From Actinoallomurus liliacearum (GTDB taxonomy: Bacteria; Actinomycetota; Actinomycetes; Streptosporangiales; Streptosporangiaceae), in NCBI RefSeq assembly GCF_039542035.1, contig NZ_BAABHJ010000008.1, positions 558,001 to 622,000 of the forward strand: a stretch of DNA of 64,000 nucleotides. The letters run 5' to 3'. A program made the translations under genes and the position numbers. The notes below the pieces were generated by a model, which worked only from the letters and a program-made list of their open reading frames with translations, searched no databases and had not been told where the DNA came from. Below, piece by piece: positions 7,951 to 16,391 of the stretch. How positions within the stretch are numbered: position 1 is the first letter of the stretch; every line of letters starts with the position of its first letter.

Positions 7951-9080
7951 TCACCGCCATCGGGCGATCCGCCGCGCGCGAGCGCGACGAACGGGACGAG
8001 CGAACCGCCGCTTGGCTCGGCGTGTGGCTCGGCGTCAGTTTCACGGTCGCGTTCGTGACCGGGCTGATCAGCCATTTCATGCAGCATCCACCAGGATGGG
8101 CGGTCTGGCCGTCGCGGCCGGTCGGCCTGTACCGGCTCACCCAGGGCGCGCACGTGATCGGGGGTCTGGTCACGATCCCGCTGCTGCTCGCCAAGCTGTG
8201 GACCGTCTATCCGAGGCTGTGGCAGTGGCCGCCGGTGCGCTCGGCCGGGCACGCGCTCGAACGCGCGCTGGTGCTTCCGCTCGTCGGTGGAGCGTTGTTC
8301 CAGCTCGTCACCGGGCTGTTCAACATCGCGTACTTCTATCCGTTCCCGTTCTTCTTCACGGCGGCGCACTACTGGACGGCCTACATCGTCTTCGGCGCGC
8401 TGATCGTCCATGTCGCGAACGAATGGGCCAAGGTACGTGGCCTGCGCCCGGCCGCGTCACGGGGCGGTCCGGGGGCGCGTCCCGTGGGGCCCTCGCGCCG
8501 AGGGTTCCTCGCCACCGTCGCGGGAGCGTGCGGGCTGGTCGGGCTGACGACCGTCGGGGAGACGTTCACCCCGCTGGGCGGGCTCGCGCTGCTGGCGCCG
8601 CGCCGGCCGGGTGTCGGGCCGCAGCGGCTGCCGGTGAACAAGACGGCGGCGGCCGCCGGCGTCACCCGGGACCAGGCCTGGCGGCTCGTCGTCACCGGCG
8701 ACGTGGCCCGCGAGCTGTCCCTCTCCCTCACCGAGCTGCGGGCGATGCCACGGCACGTCGTACGACTGCCGATCACGTGCGTCGAGGGGTGGAGCGCGGA
8801 GGCGACCTGGGCCGGGGTACGGCTCCGCGACGTCCTCCACGCGGCGGGCGTCGACGCGGGCGCGCGGGTCCGGGTGGAGTCGCTGGAGGCGGGCGGACGG
8901 TACCGCGTCTCGGAGGTCGACCCACCACACTGGCACGACGAACTCACGCTCCTCGCCCTGGAGCTGAACGGCGCGCCCTTGTCGCTCGACCACGGGTACC
9001 CCTGCCGGCTGATCGCCCCGGACCGCCCCGGTGTGCTGCAGACCAAGTGGATCGCCCGGCTGGTGGTGCACACGTCATGA
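7947..9080 (+). CDS. Membrane-anchored molybdopterin-dependent oxidoreductase
   Basis: About 377 residues. The N-terminal third has four or five transmembrane segments resembling a cytochrome b561-like anchor (VTGLISHFMQ, GAHVIGGLVTIPLL, HYWTAYIVFGALIVH with candidate haem histidines). The C-terminal part is a sulfite-oxidase/YedY-type molybdopterin domain: MPRHVVRLPITCVEGWSAEA holds the Cys that would ligate Mo, then LNGAPLSLDHGYPCRLIAPD. An RRGFL stretch before the domain resembles a Tat-type motif. No ATG or GTG fits the coupling point; CTG 7947 overlaps the previous stop, otherwise GTG 8022 is the start. Confidence 0.8.
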   Translation: MITAIGRSAARERDERDERTAAWLGVWLGVSFTVAFVTGLISHFMQHPPGWAVWPSRPVGLYRLTQGAHVIGGLVTIPLLLAKLWTVYPRLWQWPPVRSAGHALERALVLPLVGGALFQLVTGLFNIAYFYPFPFFFTAAHYWTAYIVFGALIVHVANEWAKVRGLRPAASRGGPGARPVGPSRRGFLATVAGACGLVGLTTVGETFTPLGGLALLAPRRPGVGPQRLPVNKTAAAAGVTRDQAWRLVVTGDVARELSLSLTELRAMPRHVVRLPITCVEGWSAEATWAGVRLRDVLHAAGVDAGARVRVESLEAGGRYRVSEVDPPHWHDELTLLALELNGAPLSLDHGYPCRLIAPDRPGVLQTKWIARLVVHTS

Positions 9081-9502
9081 GAGGACGCCTCATCCCGTAC
9101 GGTGCCGGCGCGACGCTGATCGGCGTGGGCGGCGTCGGGCTGCTGCGCGACGCCGCCGACACTCATCCGGCGGGCTGGCTGCTCTGGTTCGCGGGCGCGG
9201 CGCTCGTTCACGACCTGCTGCTGGCTCCGCTCGTTCTCTGCGTGGTGCTGCTCACCGGGCGGCTGTCGGCGTCGTACCGCCGGCCGATCCGCGCGTCGCT
9301 GGTGCTCGCGGCATCCGTCTCGGCCGTGGCGCTGCCGATGGTGCTGGGGCTCGGCCGCCGGGCCGGGGACCCGTCACGACTTCCCCAGGCGTACGGGGTC
9401 CACCTCGCGGTGATCCTCGGCCTGATCGGCCTGGGGGGCGCCGTGGCCGTGGCGCTCCACTCCGTACGGCTCAGGCGGAGACGGTCCCGCCGGTCACGGT
9501 GA
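9077..9502 (+). CDS. Small integral membrane protein
   Basis: A 141-residue protein with four hydrophobic helices and an Arg-rich C-terminus, consistent with a cytoplasmic tail. The ATG overlaps the oxidoreductase stop (ATGA), so it is the last member of the GT2-DUF2064-methyltransferase-molybdoenzyme operon and may be an additional membrane partner of the oxidoreductase. No family recognised. Confidence 0.75.
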   Translation: MRGRLIPYGAGATLIGVGGVGLLRDAADTHPAGWLLWFAGAALVHDLLLAPLVLCVVLLTGRLSASYRRPIRASLVLAASVSAVALPMVLGLGRRAGDPSRLPQAYGVHLAVILGLIGLGGAVAVALHSVRLRRRRSRRSR

Positions 9503-9584
9503 GGGCGGTCCCGGATCGGGAAAGGGCGGCCTCCCATCCCGCCGGTTCCGGACCGAGGCGACGGCGGCCGCTCGCCGGACCCGG

Positions 9585-9818
9585 TCAGTGGAGCTGCGGG
9601 ACGATCAGGTAGATGCCGTAACAGACGATCAGCGCGCACGCCAGGAAGCACAGCCCGGCGGCGACGGCGCTGAGCGCGCCGTCCCGGGCCCGGCCGGTGC
9701 CCGCGGCCGGGCGCACCGACCAGGCGAGGACGCCGACCGCGAAGATCACGACGATCGACACCCCGACGGCGAAGGCGACGACGGCCACCTCCCCGAGGGC
9801 GCTCCACTTAGTGTTCAT
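9585..9818 (-). CDS. Small two-helix membrane protein
   Basis: A 77-residue protein starting at ATG 9818 with two long hydrophobic helices (about residues 9-34 and 50-72). It begins 11 nt after the Pit-family transporter stop on the same strand, so it is probably co-transcribed and may be an accessory subunit. No conserved domain recognised. Confidence 0.65.
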   Translation of the reverse strand: MNTKWSALGEVAVVAFAVGVSIVVIFAVGVLAWSVRPAAGTGRARDGALSAVAAGLCFLACALIVCYGIYLIVPQLH

Positions 9819-9829
9819 CGCGCTGCCTC

Positions 9830-10963
9830 TCACACGGCGGAGGGTGAAATGACCGCCGTGGTCGGCTGGTCGTTGACGTTCGCGGCGTGCACCGGATTCC
9901 GCCGGGACACCACGTAGATCGCGGTGGCGACGGCGATCGCCGCGACCAGGACGACGACGATCCCCGCAGTGCCCTGCTGCGCCACCGCCGCGGCCAGCCC
10001 GCCGACCGTCGCGGCCGCGGGCAGCGTGAACACCCACGCGAGGACCATCCGGCCCGCGACGCTCCAGCGCACCTCCGCGAGCCGCCGGCCGACGCCCGCG
10101 CCGAGGATCGCGCCGGAGCAGACCTGCGTCGTCGACAGCGCGAACCCCAGGTGGGAGGAGGCCAGGATCACGGTGGTCGCGGAGGTCTCGGCCGCGAATC
10201 CCTGCGGGGACTGGATGTCGGCCAGCCCCCGGCCCATCGTCCGGATGATCCGCCAGCCGCCGACGTACGTGCCGAGCGCGATCGCCAGCCCGGCCATCGT
10301 GACCACCCACCAGGGCGGCCCGGAGCCGTGGGAGAGCACACCGGCGGAGATCAACGTGAGGGTGATGACGCCCATCGTCTTCTGGGCGTCGTTGGTGCCG
10401 TGCGCCAGCGACACCAGCGAGGCGGAGGCGATCTGCCCGGCCCGGAAGCCCCGCGTGACCTCCTCCTGCCGGCCCCGCCGGGTGATCACGTACGCCAGGT
10501 AGGTCCCCGCCACCGCGACCACGCCCGCGATCAGCGGTGAGGCGAGGGCGGGAATGAGGATCTTCTCCGTGACCACGGAGAAGTGGACGCCCTTCACTCC
10601 GGCGCCCACCCAGACGGCCCCGATGAGTCCCCCGAACAGCGCGTGGGAGGAGCTCGACGGCAGGCCGAACACCCAGGTCACGAGGTTCCACACGATGGCG
10701 CCCACGAGGCCCGCGAAGATCATCGCGGGCGTGACGAGCGAGTCGTCCACGATCCCGCCGGAGATGGTCTTGGCCACCTCGGTCGACAGGAACGCGCCGA
10801 CCAGGTTGAGCGCACCGGAGATCGCCACCGCGATCCGGGGAGGCAGCGCGCCGGTCGCGATGGAGGTCGCCATCGCGTTCGCGGTGTCGTGGAAGCCATT
10901 GGTGAAGTCGAAAGCCAAGGCCGTGAGCACCACGGCCACTACGAGGAACGACCAGTCGCCCAT
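9830..10963 (-). CDS. pit: Pit-family inorganic phosphate transporter
   Basis: A 377-residue polytopic protein with both halves of the Pit/PiT signature: FDFTNGFHDTANAMAT near the N-terminus and LAHGTNDAQKTMG in the middle, the inverted repeat that carries phosphate with H+ or a metal-phosphate complex. The frame is open to 11116, but ATG 10963 is chosen because the PiT fold starts directly there (MGDWSFLVV) and the upstream codons cover the PHO-box region. The small membrane protein follows it. Expected to be induced or repressed by PhoP through the upstream repeats. Confidence 0.9.
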   Translation of the reverse strand: MGDWSFLVVAVVLTALAFDFTNGFHDTANAMATSIATGALPPRIAVAISGALNLVGAFLSTEVAKTISGGIVDDSLVTPAMIFAGLVGAIVWNLVTWVFGLPSSSSHALFGGLIGAVWVGAGVKGVHFSVVTEKILIPALASPLIAGVVAVAGTYLAYVITRRGRQEEVTRGFRAGQIASASLVSLAHGTNDAQKTMGVITLTLISAGVLSHGSGPPWWVVTMAGLAIALGTYVGGWRIIRTMGRGLADIQSPQGFAAETSATTVILASSHLGFALSTTQVCSGAILGAGVGRRLAEVRWSVAGRMVLAWVFTLPAAATVGGLAAAVAQQGTAGIVVVLVAAIAVATAIYVVSRRNPVHAANVNDQPTTAVISPSAV

Positions 10964-11014
10964 TCGATCCCGCCTTCTCTCCGGCGGCCCACGTACCCGG
11001 CGAAGCGTAGGTTC

Positions 11015-11036
11015 ACCCGCTGAACACGCCGTGAAC
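11015..11036 (-). promoter_or_regulatory. PHO box (PhoP direct repeats) upstream of pit
   Basis: Read in the direction of the transporter gene, GTTCACGGCGT and GTTCAGCGGGT are two adjacent 11-nt direct repeats, matching the GTTCA-led 11-nt unit of streptomycete PHO boxes; a weaker GTTCC unit precedes them. They end about 50 bp before the start codon. Confidence 0.7.
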
Positions 11037-11144
11037 CCTTCGGAACACCCGAGCCGGAAGACGGCGACGATGACGCGAAGGCCGGTGCGGGAGGCAAGGC
11101 CCGCTGCCTCCCGCACCGCGGATCTCCGCCTGCCGACCGGCGGA

Positions 11145-11783
11145 TCAGAGCTCGACCGTGTCGCCCGGGGAGAGCCGCTCGTACGCCGTTCCGGTCCCCG
11201 GGCCGTTCTCCCCGAGCAGGCCGTTCACGACCGTCTTGCCGATCTCGCTGAGGACCTCGTCGTGCACGGAGAACGCACGATTCGGCTTGACCGCGCGGAC
11301 GTAGTCGACGACCTCGGCGGCCTTCTGCCAGGGGCCGCTGATCGGCACCATGAGGCTGTCGACCGGCCGCTCCGGCAGGGTGAAGGCGTCGCCCGGGTGG
11401 AAGACGCGTCCGTCGACGAGGAACCCGACGTTGCCGACACGGGGGATGTCCGGGTGGATGACCGCGTGCCACTCGCCGTACACCTCGACGCCGATGCCGT
11501 CGATCTCGAAGGCGTCGCCGTGGCCGACGGTCGTGACCCGGCCGCCCAGGCCCTCGAGCTTGGCGGCGGTGGCGCTGTTGGTCCAGACCCGCAGCCCCGG
11601 CGACGAGTCGAGCGCGGCGCGCAGCGCGGCCTCGTCGAAGTGGTCGAAGTGCTCATGGGTGATGAGCACCGCGTCGGCGCCGTCCAGCGCGCCCGGTCCG
11701 GTCAGCCCGCCGGGATCCACCACCAGCGTCGTGCCGTCCTTCTCGATCCTGATGCAGGCGTGCCCCAGCTTCGTCAGTCGCAT
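11145..11783 (-). CDS. Metallo-beta-lactamase-fold hydrolase, UlaG/DUF-type
   Basis: A 212-residue single-domain enzyme with THEHFDHFD (metal-binding HxHxDH variant: His-Glu-His-x-Asp-His), further metal ligands in HAVIHPD and FHPGDAF, and a late VHDEVLS. Simple hydrolases of this type act on lactones or phosphodiesters; the substrate is unknown. ATG 11783 has GGAAGGGACG upstream. It is divergent from a MarR gene and the intervening region holds two operators, so the hydrolase is likely the regulated target. Confidence 0.85.
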   Translation of the reverse strand: MRLTKLGHACIRIEKDGTTLVVDPGGLTGPGALDGADAVLITHEHFDHFDEAALRAALDSSPGLRVWTNSATAAKLEGLGGRVTTVGHGDAFEIDGIGVEVYGEWHAVIHPDIPRVGNVGFLVDGRVFHPGDAFTLPERPVDSLMVPISGPWQKAAEVVDYVRAVKPNRAFSVHDEVLSEIGKTVVNGLLGENGPGTGTAYERLSPGDTVEL

Positions 11784-11812
11784 GGGCCGACGTCCCTTCC
11801 GTCCGGATTTTG

Positions 11813-11827
11813 TACAGCCAAGCTGTA
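11813..11827. promoter_or_regulatory. MarR operator, proximal to the hydrolase
   Basis: Perfect inverted repeat TACAGC-CAA-GCTGTA, 30 bp (about three helical turns) from a second copy. Confidence 0.75.
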
Positions 11828-11842
11828 TATCAACGCCGAATA

Positions 11843-11857
11843 TACAGCACGGCTGTA
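11843..11857. promoter_or_regulatory. MarR operator, proximal to marR
   Basis: Perfect inverted repeat TACAGC-ACG-GCTGTA ending 11 bp before the GTG start of the regulator. It overlaps a TATACA -10-like sequence, suggesting autorepression. Confidence 0.75.
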
Positions 11858-11868
11858 GAGTCCTCGGT

Positions 11869-12291
11869 GTGGACGAGGTGGACGTCAACGAGGTCGCCCA
11901 TGAGCTGCGGCTGGTCGTCGGACGGCTGGTGCGCCGGGCCCGCCGCCCGGAGGACCTGCCCGCGCCCCAGGCCGCCGTTCTGGGCCATCTCGACCGGGAA
12001 GGCCCCATGACCACCGCCGAGCTGGCCGACCGGCAGCGGGTGCGGCACCAGTCGATGGCCCGTACGGTCGGGCAGCTCACCGCCCTCGGCCTGATCGCCC
12101 CCGGCCCGCACCCGAGCGACGCCCGCAAGACCCTGCTCACCATCACCGACGCGGGCCGCGCCGAACTGCGGAGCCAGCGGACCAGGCGGGCCGGCTGGCT
12201 GGCCGAGGCGATGGCGAGCGAGCTCAGCCCCGAGGAGCGGCGGGAGCTGGCCCGCGCGGTCGCCCTCCTGGCCCGCCTGGCCGACCGCTGA
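11869..12291 (+). CDS. MarR-family transcriptional regulator
   Basis: A 140-residue winged-helix protein: N-terminal dimer helix, recognition helix around LADRQRVRHQSMARTVGQLTALGL, wing with DARKTLLTITDAGR, and C-terminal dimer helices with LSPEERRELARAVALL. GTG 11869 is the earliest start after the operator and leaves almost no leader. Its twin operators and the divergent hydrolase indicate local repression relieved by a small ligand. Confidence 0.88.
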   Translation: MDEVDVNEVAHELRLVVGRLVRRARRPEDLPAPQAAVLGHLDREGPMTTAELADRQRVRHQSMARTVGQLTALGLIAPGPHPSDARKTLLTITDAGRAELRSQRTRRAGWLAEAMASELSPEERRELARAVALLARLADR

Positions 12292-12332
12292 CCCGCCGAC
12301 CCGGCTCACGGGAGGGCCCGCCCCGGAACGCA

Positions 12333-12366
12333 GTACGGGCCCGGGACGTGGGTCCCGGGCCCGTAC
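12333..12366. terminator. Bidirectional hairpin terminator
   Basis: A perfect 15-bp stem (12333-12347 with 12352-12366) closed by a GTGG loop, between the convergent marR and secreted-protein genes. Confidence 0.85.
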
Positions 12367-12381
12367 GGAGGGTGTGGCGGC

Positions 12382-13440
12382 TCAGCCGTTACGGACGTAG
12401 ACGCCGTCGCCGGTCGGGTCGTCCGGGTCGCCCTGGGGGAACGAACCGCCGACCGACCAGACCGTCTTCGTGCCCGCCCGGTTCGCCAGCGCGGTCAGGT
12501 TGACGTCATGCCCGGCCGGGCGCGGCGCGGCCGAGGAGGCGAACGCGTCACCCGTGACGTGGACGAGCGCCGGGTTCCACGCGCCCTGCAGGATCCACAG
12601 GCCGCCCGACCCGTCGGCCGCGGCCTTGGTGTACCCCACGCCCTTCGTGGCGACGAAGGACTTGGACTTCGTGCCGGTCAGCCGCAGCGCCAGGGGCTTG
12701 TAGCAGACGTCGTCGCCGTCCTCGCCGCAGGACCACGACTGCGAGCCGACCGCCCAGACGTTCTTCCCCGACACGGTGATGTCGGCGAAGGACGTGGTCG
12801 CGTCGGGTTCCGGCTTGGCCAGGGAGACGGTCTTGACGACCTTCCAGGACTTGCCGTTCCAGTGGGCCACCACGGCCTTGTCACCGCTCGAGCCGCCCGC
12901 CCAGATGTTCTTGGCGGACACCGCGTGCACGGTGCCGATGTGGGCGGGGAGCTTGACGCTCGTCCACTTCTTGCCGTTCCAGTGGCGGGCGGTGGTACCG
13001 CCGTTCACCGCCCATACGTCGGAGGCGCCGACCACGTCGGCGTCGGTCGCACGGAAGCCGCCGGTGAACTTCGCGGACGTCCACTTCTTGCCGTTCCAGT
13101 GCACGACCGAGCCGTCCTCGCTGCCGAACGCCCAGACGCTCTTGCTCGACGAGGCGTCGACGACGTTCAGCGGCATCGACCAGCCTGCGGGGAGCTTCAC
13201 GTCCTTCCAGGTCGTCCCGGACAGGTGCTGGACGACCGGCCGCGTCTTGCCGCTGACGTACCGCTTGCCCACCGCCCAGGTGCTCCCGGTCGGCGCGACG
13301 GTGACGTCGCTCAGGACGTCGTCGCCCGGCAGTTTCGTCGTCTGGGTGACCTGCCACGTCGGAGTGGCCGCGTGCGCCGTGCCGGCGCCGATTCCAAGGG
13401 CCAGCGCAGCCGCGCCGACCCCCACGATCATTCGTCGCAT
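12382..13440 (-). CDS. Secreted repeat protein, beta-propeller-like
   Basis: A 352-residue protein with a Sec signal peptide (residues 1-24, cleavage after AHA). The mature part repeats a WNGKKWTSVKLP/VWAVG pattern every 40-50 residues (HWNGKKW three times, HWNGKSW once; SVWAFG, DVWAVN, NIWAGG, NVWAVG), as in bladed propellers with a Trp per blade. Extracellular; ligand unknown. It has a strong terminator at its 3' side and no operon partner. Confidence 0.75.
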   Translation of the reverse strand: MRRMIVGVGAAALALGIGAGTAHAATPTWQVTQTTKLPGDDVLSDVTVAPTGSTWAVGKRYVSGKTRPVVQHLSGTTWKDVKLPAGWSMPLNVVDASSSKSVWAFGSEDGSVVHWNGKKWTSAKFTGGFRATDADVVGASDVWAVNGGTTARHWNGKKWTSVKLPAHIGTVHAVSAKNIWAGGSSGDKAVVAHWNGKSWKVVKTVSLAKPEPDATTSFADITVSGKNVWAVGSQSWSCGEDGDDVCYKPLALRLTGTKSKSFVATKGVGYTKAAADGSGGLWILQGAWNPALVHVTGDAFASSAAPRPAGHDVNLTALANRAGTKTVWSVGGSFPQGDPDDPTGDGVYVRNG

Positions 13441-13522
13441 TCTCGCCCTTTCGCTTTCTCGAAGAGGACGCCGGACGTGATCCTTTGGTTCACCTGTTCG
13501 TTACTTCTCGGAGAATTACGCC

Positions 13523-15598
13523 CTAATGCGATGAATCAGGCTCCTGGTCGGGGAACTCCGACAGCAGCCGTTCGGCCGCCTGCCGCACGCCCGGGTCGGT
13601 GTCGTCCAGCAGTTCGGCCACGACGGGAAGGAGGGTCACGATCGTGGAACGAACGTGCTCGGGCCACTCTTCGGGCCGCTCTCCCGCGGCGACCGGACCG
13701 GGAACGGCCCGCGCGAGATCCGTCACCAGGGACAGCAGGGGAATCCGGACACGGTTCTCCGGGTCGCTGGCCATCAGGACGAGGAAGGGAACGGCCACCA
13801 CGGTCGCCGGGAAGACCCTTCCGTCCTTGATCAGAGCTACGCGCAGGTCCGCCAGCGCTACCACGGCGGTCTTGGCGTCGGCGGACGCCGCCGCGCGGAT
13901 CCGTTCCGGGAGCTCGGTGGCCGGACCGCGCGCGCCCTCGATCTCCTCCCAGTCGAGCCGGAGCAGGTACGCGTTGAGCTCCCGCTTCGGCCACAGGCGT
14001 TCGAGGTCGAGGCGCAGGGTGGCGGTCCCGCCGGCTCCGCCGACGGTCAGGGTGCCCTCCGGGTCCAGGGTGAGCACCTCGATGCCCGACCCGAGGTCGA
14101 GGGTCGCGGTCAGGCCCGAGCCGTAGTCCCACACCCGGACGGTCCCCGTGCTCCAGGCGGCGACGATCGCCGGCCCCGCCTCCAGGCATTCGAGGCCGAC
14201 CGCGACCACCGTGCCGTCGCGCCGCCAGAGGCCGATCACCTCCGGGTCCTCGCTACCGGGCGCGCACACGTTCACCAGACCAGATGAGTCCCCGCTCACC
14301 ACCGTGCCACCCGGCCCGTCGAAGTGCCGGCAGGCGATCGCGGTCACCGGCGCGTCGTGCGCGGTAGGACCGAGCAGAACCGCCGCGGCCCCCGCATCCG
14401 CCAGGGTCTCCGCATCCACCGGGTCGTTCGGCCGGGGGGCCGGCCAGAGGCGCAGGCCGCCGGCCTGGTCGCCCGCGACGACGCCGACGGCCGGGTCGCC
14501 GGCCCAGACCGTCAGCCCGGCCGGCCGGTCGGCGCCGCTCAGCACCGCCGGGGGCTCGAGCTCCGGAGCGGCGAACGGCTGGTCGGAGACGCTCTCGACG
14601 GTCCACCGTCCGTCGACGTCGGTCTCGCCGGCGCGCAGGGACAGCGGCTCCGGACCCGCCGGCTCGACCTGGTCGGCCTGATCCGGCTGGTCGGCCTGCG
14701 GGGATTGGATGTCGTCGGCCCAGTCGACGCCGAGCGTAAGGGCCAGGTCCTCGAGAGCCGTACGGGTCCGGCCGTGTACAAGGAGGGTGAAGTCGGCGTT
14801 CCCGTCGTCGAGATAGATGATCGCGTCAGGTGCGCCGTAGGCGACGGTCCTGGCGCCGAGCTCACGCCAGGGCAGCAGGCCGAGCTCCGGGAAGTCGCGC
14901 CGGATCCGGTCCACCAGGTCGGGCTCCGGGTCATCCGGCCACACGCTCCAGCCGTAGTGCCCGGGCAGCCGCATGACGGCCAGTTGCAGGAAGAACTCCG
15001 AGATCGACCGCGCCTGCACGGCCCAGCCCTCCCCGACGCTGACCAGCACCTTCGGGTCGGGAAGCGCGGCCTCGGCGGCGAGATAGCCCCACTCGTTGCA
15101 GTACTCGTACTCCGCCTTGAACACGCAGACCCGATGGTCGTCGTCCGGCCCGACGAACGAGTTGCCCGGCGGCAGCCCGTCGGAGACGCCGTATCCGGTG
15201 GGGTCCGGGCGCACCGTCGGCGGCCATTCCGGGTTCGTCCAGTACAGCCGAGGCCGGTAGGTGAAGGAGTTGAACGGCAGGTCCCACCACTCGTCCAGGG
15301 CCGCCGGGATCGGCAGCTTCAGGTCGACGCCGGCGAACTCGTCGTCCTCCTCGCCGGTCCACTCGGCCTTGAGACGGCGCACGTACGCGTGGTGCTCGGC
15401 CTCCGACCAGCGCGGCCAGCGGGGTTCGCCGCCGGGCGGCTCGTATCCCCACTCCTCCTGGAAGGCGCGCAGCAGCTCCCAACGCGGGCCGGTGTCCGCC
15501 AGATGCTCGGCGAACTCCGCGGGCGTCATACGATCGCGGTCGTCCCACCGCGGCATCACCCGTCGCAGCCGCTCGGCGAACCGCTGATAATCGATCAT
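13523..15598 (-). CDS. SMI1/KNR4-like and WD40-repeat protein
   Basis: About 691 residues from ATG 15598 (an upstream ATG at 15643 would add 15 residues). The N-terminal 320 residues look like a SMI1/KNR4 (SUKH) arrangement; residues 380-560 contain WD40-like blades (VSGDSSGLVNV, AAWSTGTVRVWDYGSG); the C-terminus carries HEAT-like helices (VFPATVVAVPFLVLMASDPENRVRIPLLSLVTDLA is split over two helices). SUKH proteins often neutralise contact-dependent toxins; whether this orphan does so is inference. Confidence 0.65.
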   Translation of the reverse strand: MIDYQRFAERLRRVMPRWDDRDRMTPAEFAEHLADTGPRWELLRAFQEEWGYEPPGGEPRWPRWSEAEHHAYVRRLKAEWTGEEDDEFAGVDLKLPIPAALDEWWDLPFNSFTYRPRLYWTNPEWPPTVRPDPTGYGVSDGLPPGNSFVGPDDDHRVCVFKAEYEYCNEWGYLAAEAALPDPKVLVSVGEGWAVQARSISEFFLQLAVMRLPGHYGWSVWPDDPEPDLVDRIRRDFPELGLLPWRELGARTVAYGAPDAIIYLDDGNADFTLLVHGRTRTALEDLALTLGVDWADDIQSPQADQPDQADQVEPAGPEPLSLRAGETDVDGRWTVESVSDQPFAAPELEPPAVLSGADRPAGLTVWAGDPAVGVVAGDQAGGLRLWPAPRPNDPVDAETLADAGAAAVLLGPTAHDAPVTAIACRHFDGPGGTVVSGDSSGLVNVCAPGSEDPEVIGLWRRDGTVVAVGLECLEAGPAIVAAWSTGTVRVWDYGSGLTATLDLGSGIEVLTLDPEGTLTVGGAGGTATLRLDLERLWPKRELNAYLLRLDWEEIEGARGPATELPERIRAAASADAKTAVVALADLRVALIKDGRVFPATVVAVPFLVLMASDPENRVRIPLLSLVTDLARAVPGPVAAGERPEEWPEHVRSTIVTLLPVVAELLDDTDPGVRQAAERLLSEFPDQEPDSSH

Positions 15599-15789
15599 TT
15601 CCGGCACGGCGGCCAGCGTAGGGGCATCATGCGCTGATCGCACTTTGTGGGACCTTCGGCCCTAGTGTCTCCCGTCTCCGCTCGGCGAGCATGCTCTTAG
15701 TCAGGCGGAGAGCCGTGCGACGGCGATCCGGCGCCCGCGCTCGAAGGCAGTTCGCGCCAGGCTCCGCCGATCCGTAAGCGGGGGAATCC

Positions 15790-16197
15790 ATGGCGGAAGA
15801 GTTGCTCACGAGTCCGTCCGCCTCCAATCGGGCCGTGACCGTACGGGAGAACCGGCAGAGCCTCGGACCGCTGCTGGAGGCGATCGTTCAGGTGGGCCCG
15901 GGAGCGGCGCCGGTGGTGTCGCTGCGCGGCGAACTCGACCTCGCGGGCGCGGACGCCTTCGCGGATCTGGTGCTCACCGTGATCCTCAGCCACGGACCCG
16001 ACGTGGTGATCGACGCCGCCGGCCTGGCATTCTGCGACGCGCGGGGGCTGGGCGCTCTCGTGCGGTGCGCCAATGAGGCCCGCCGGACGGGCGGCCGGTT
16101 GACGCTGGCCCGGCCGAGCCATCGGCTGCGCCGCCTCATGCGAGTGGTCGACCTCGACCGGCTGCTGTACGTGGCCTCGGTCCCGGAACCTCGCTGA
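15790..16197 (+). CDS. STAS-domain anti-sigma factor antagonist
   Basis: A 135-residue protein with a STAS domain from about residue 30: VSLRGELDLAGAD, then VVIDAAGLAFCDARGLGALV, where the residue usually phosphorylated is a Ser; here the D-x-R segment reads CDARGL, so the expected Ser is absent or shifted. It would act in partner switching with an anti-sigma kinase; no kinase gene is adjacent. ATG 15790 has GGGGG about 7 nt upstream. Confidence 0.8.
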   Translation: MAEELLTSPSASNRAVTVRENRQSLGPLLEAIVQVGPGAAPVVSLRGELDLAGADAFADLVLTVILSHGPDVVIDAAGLAFCDARGLGALVRCANEARRTGGRLTLARPSHRLRRLMRVVDLDRLLYVASVPEPR

Positions 16198-16391
16198 CCT
16201 GGGATGATCTGTTCGACATTGTCGACAGACCTGTGTTGACGGGCCCGCATACCCCAAATAGCTTCATTCATGCGCCATGAAGGCGCCGGCGGTCTTCCCA
16301 CTGGCCGGCGTCCCGGCGCCCGCCCGCGCAGGTGGCAGGAGTCTCAGACCCGTATCGGGTCGCTCCCTCTTGCTCTGCGCGTGTCGCGGCC

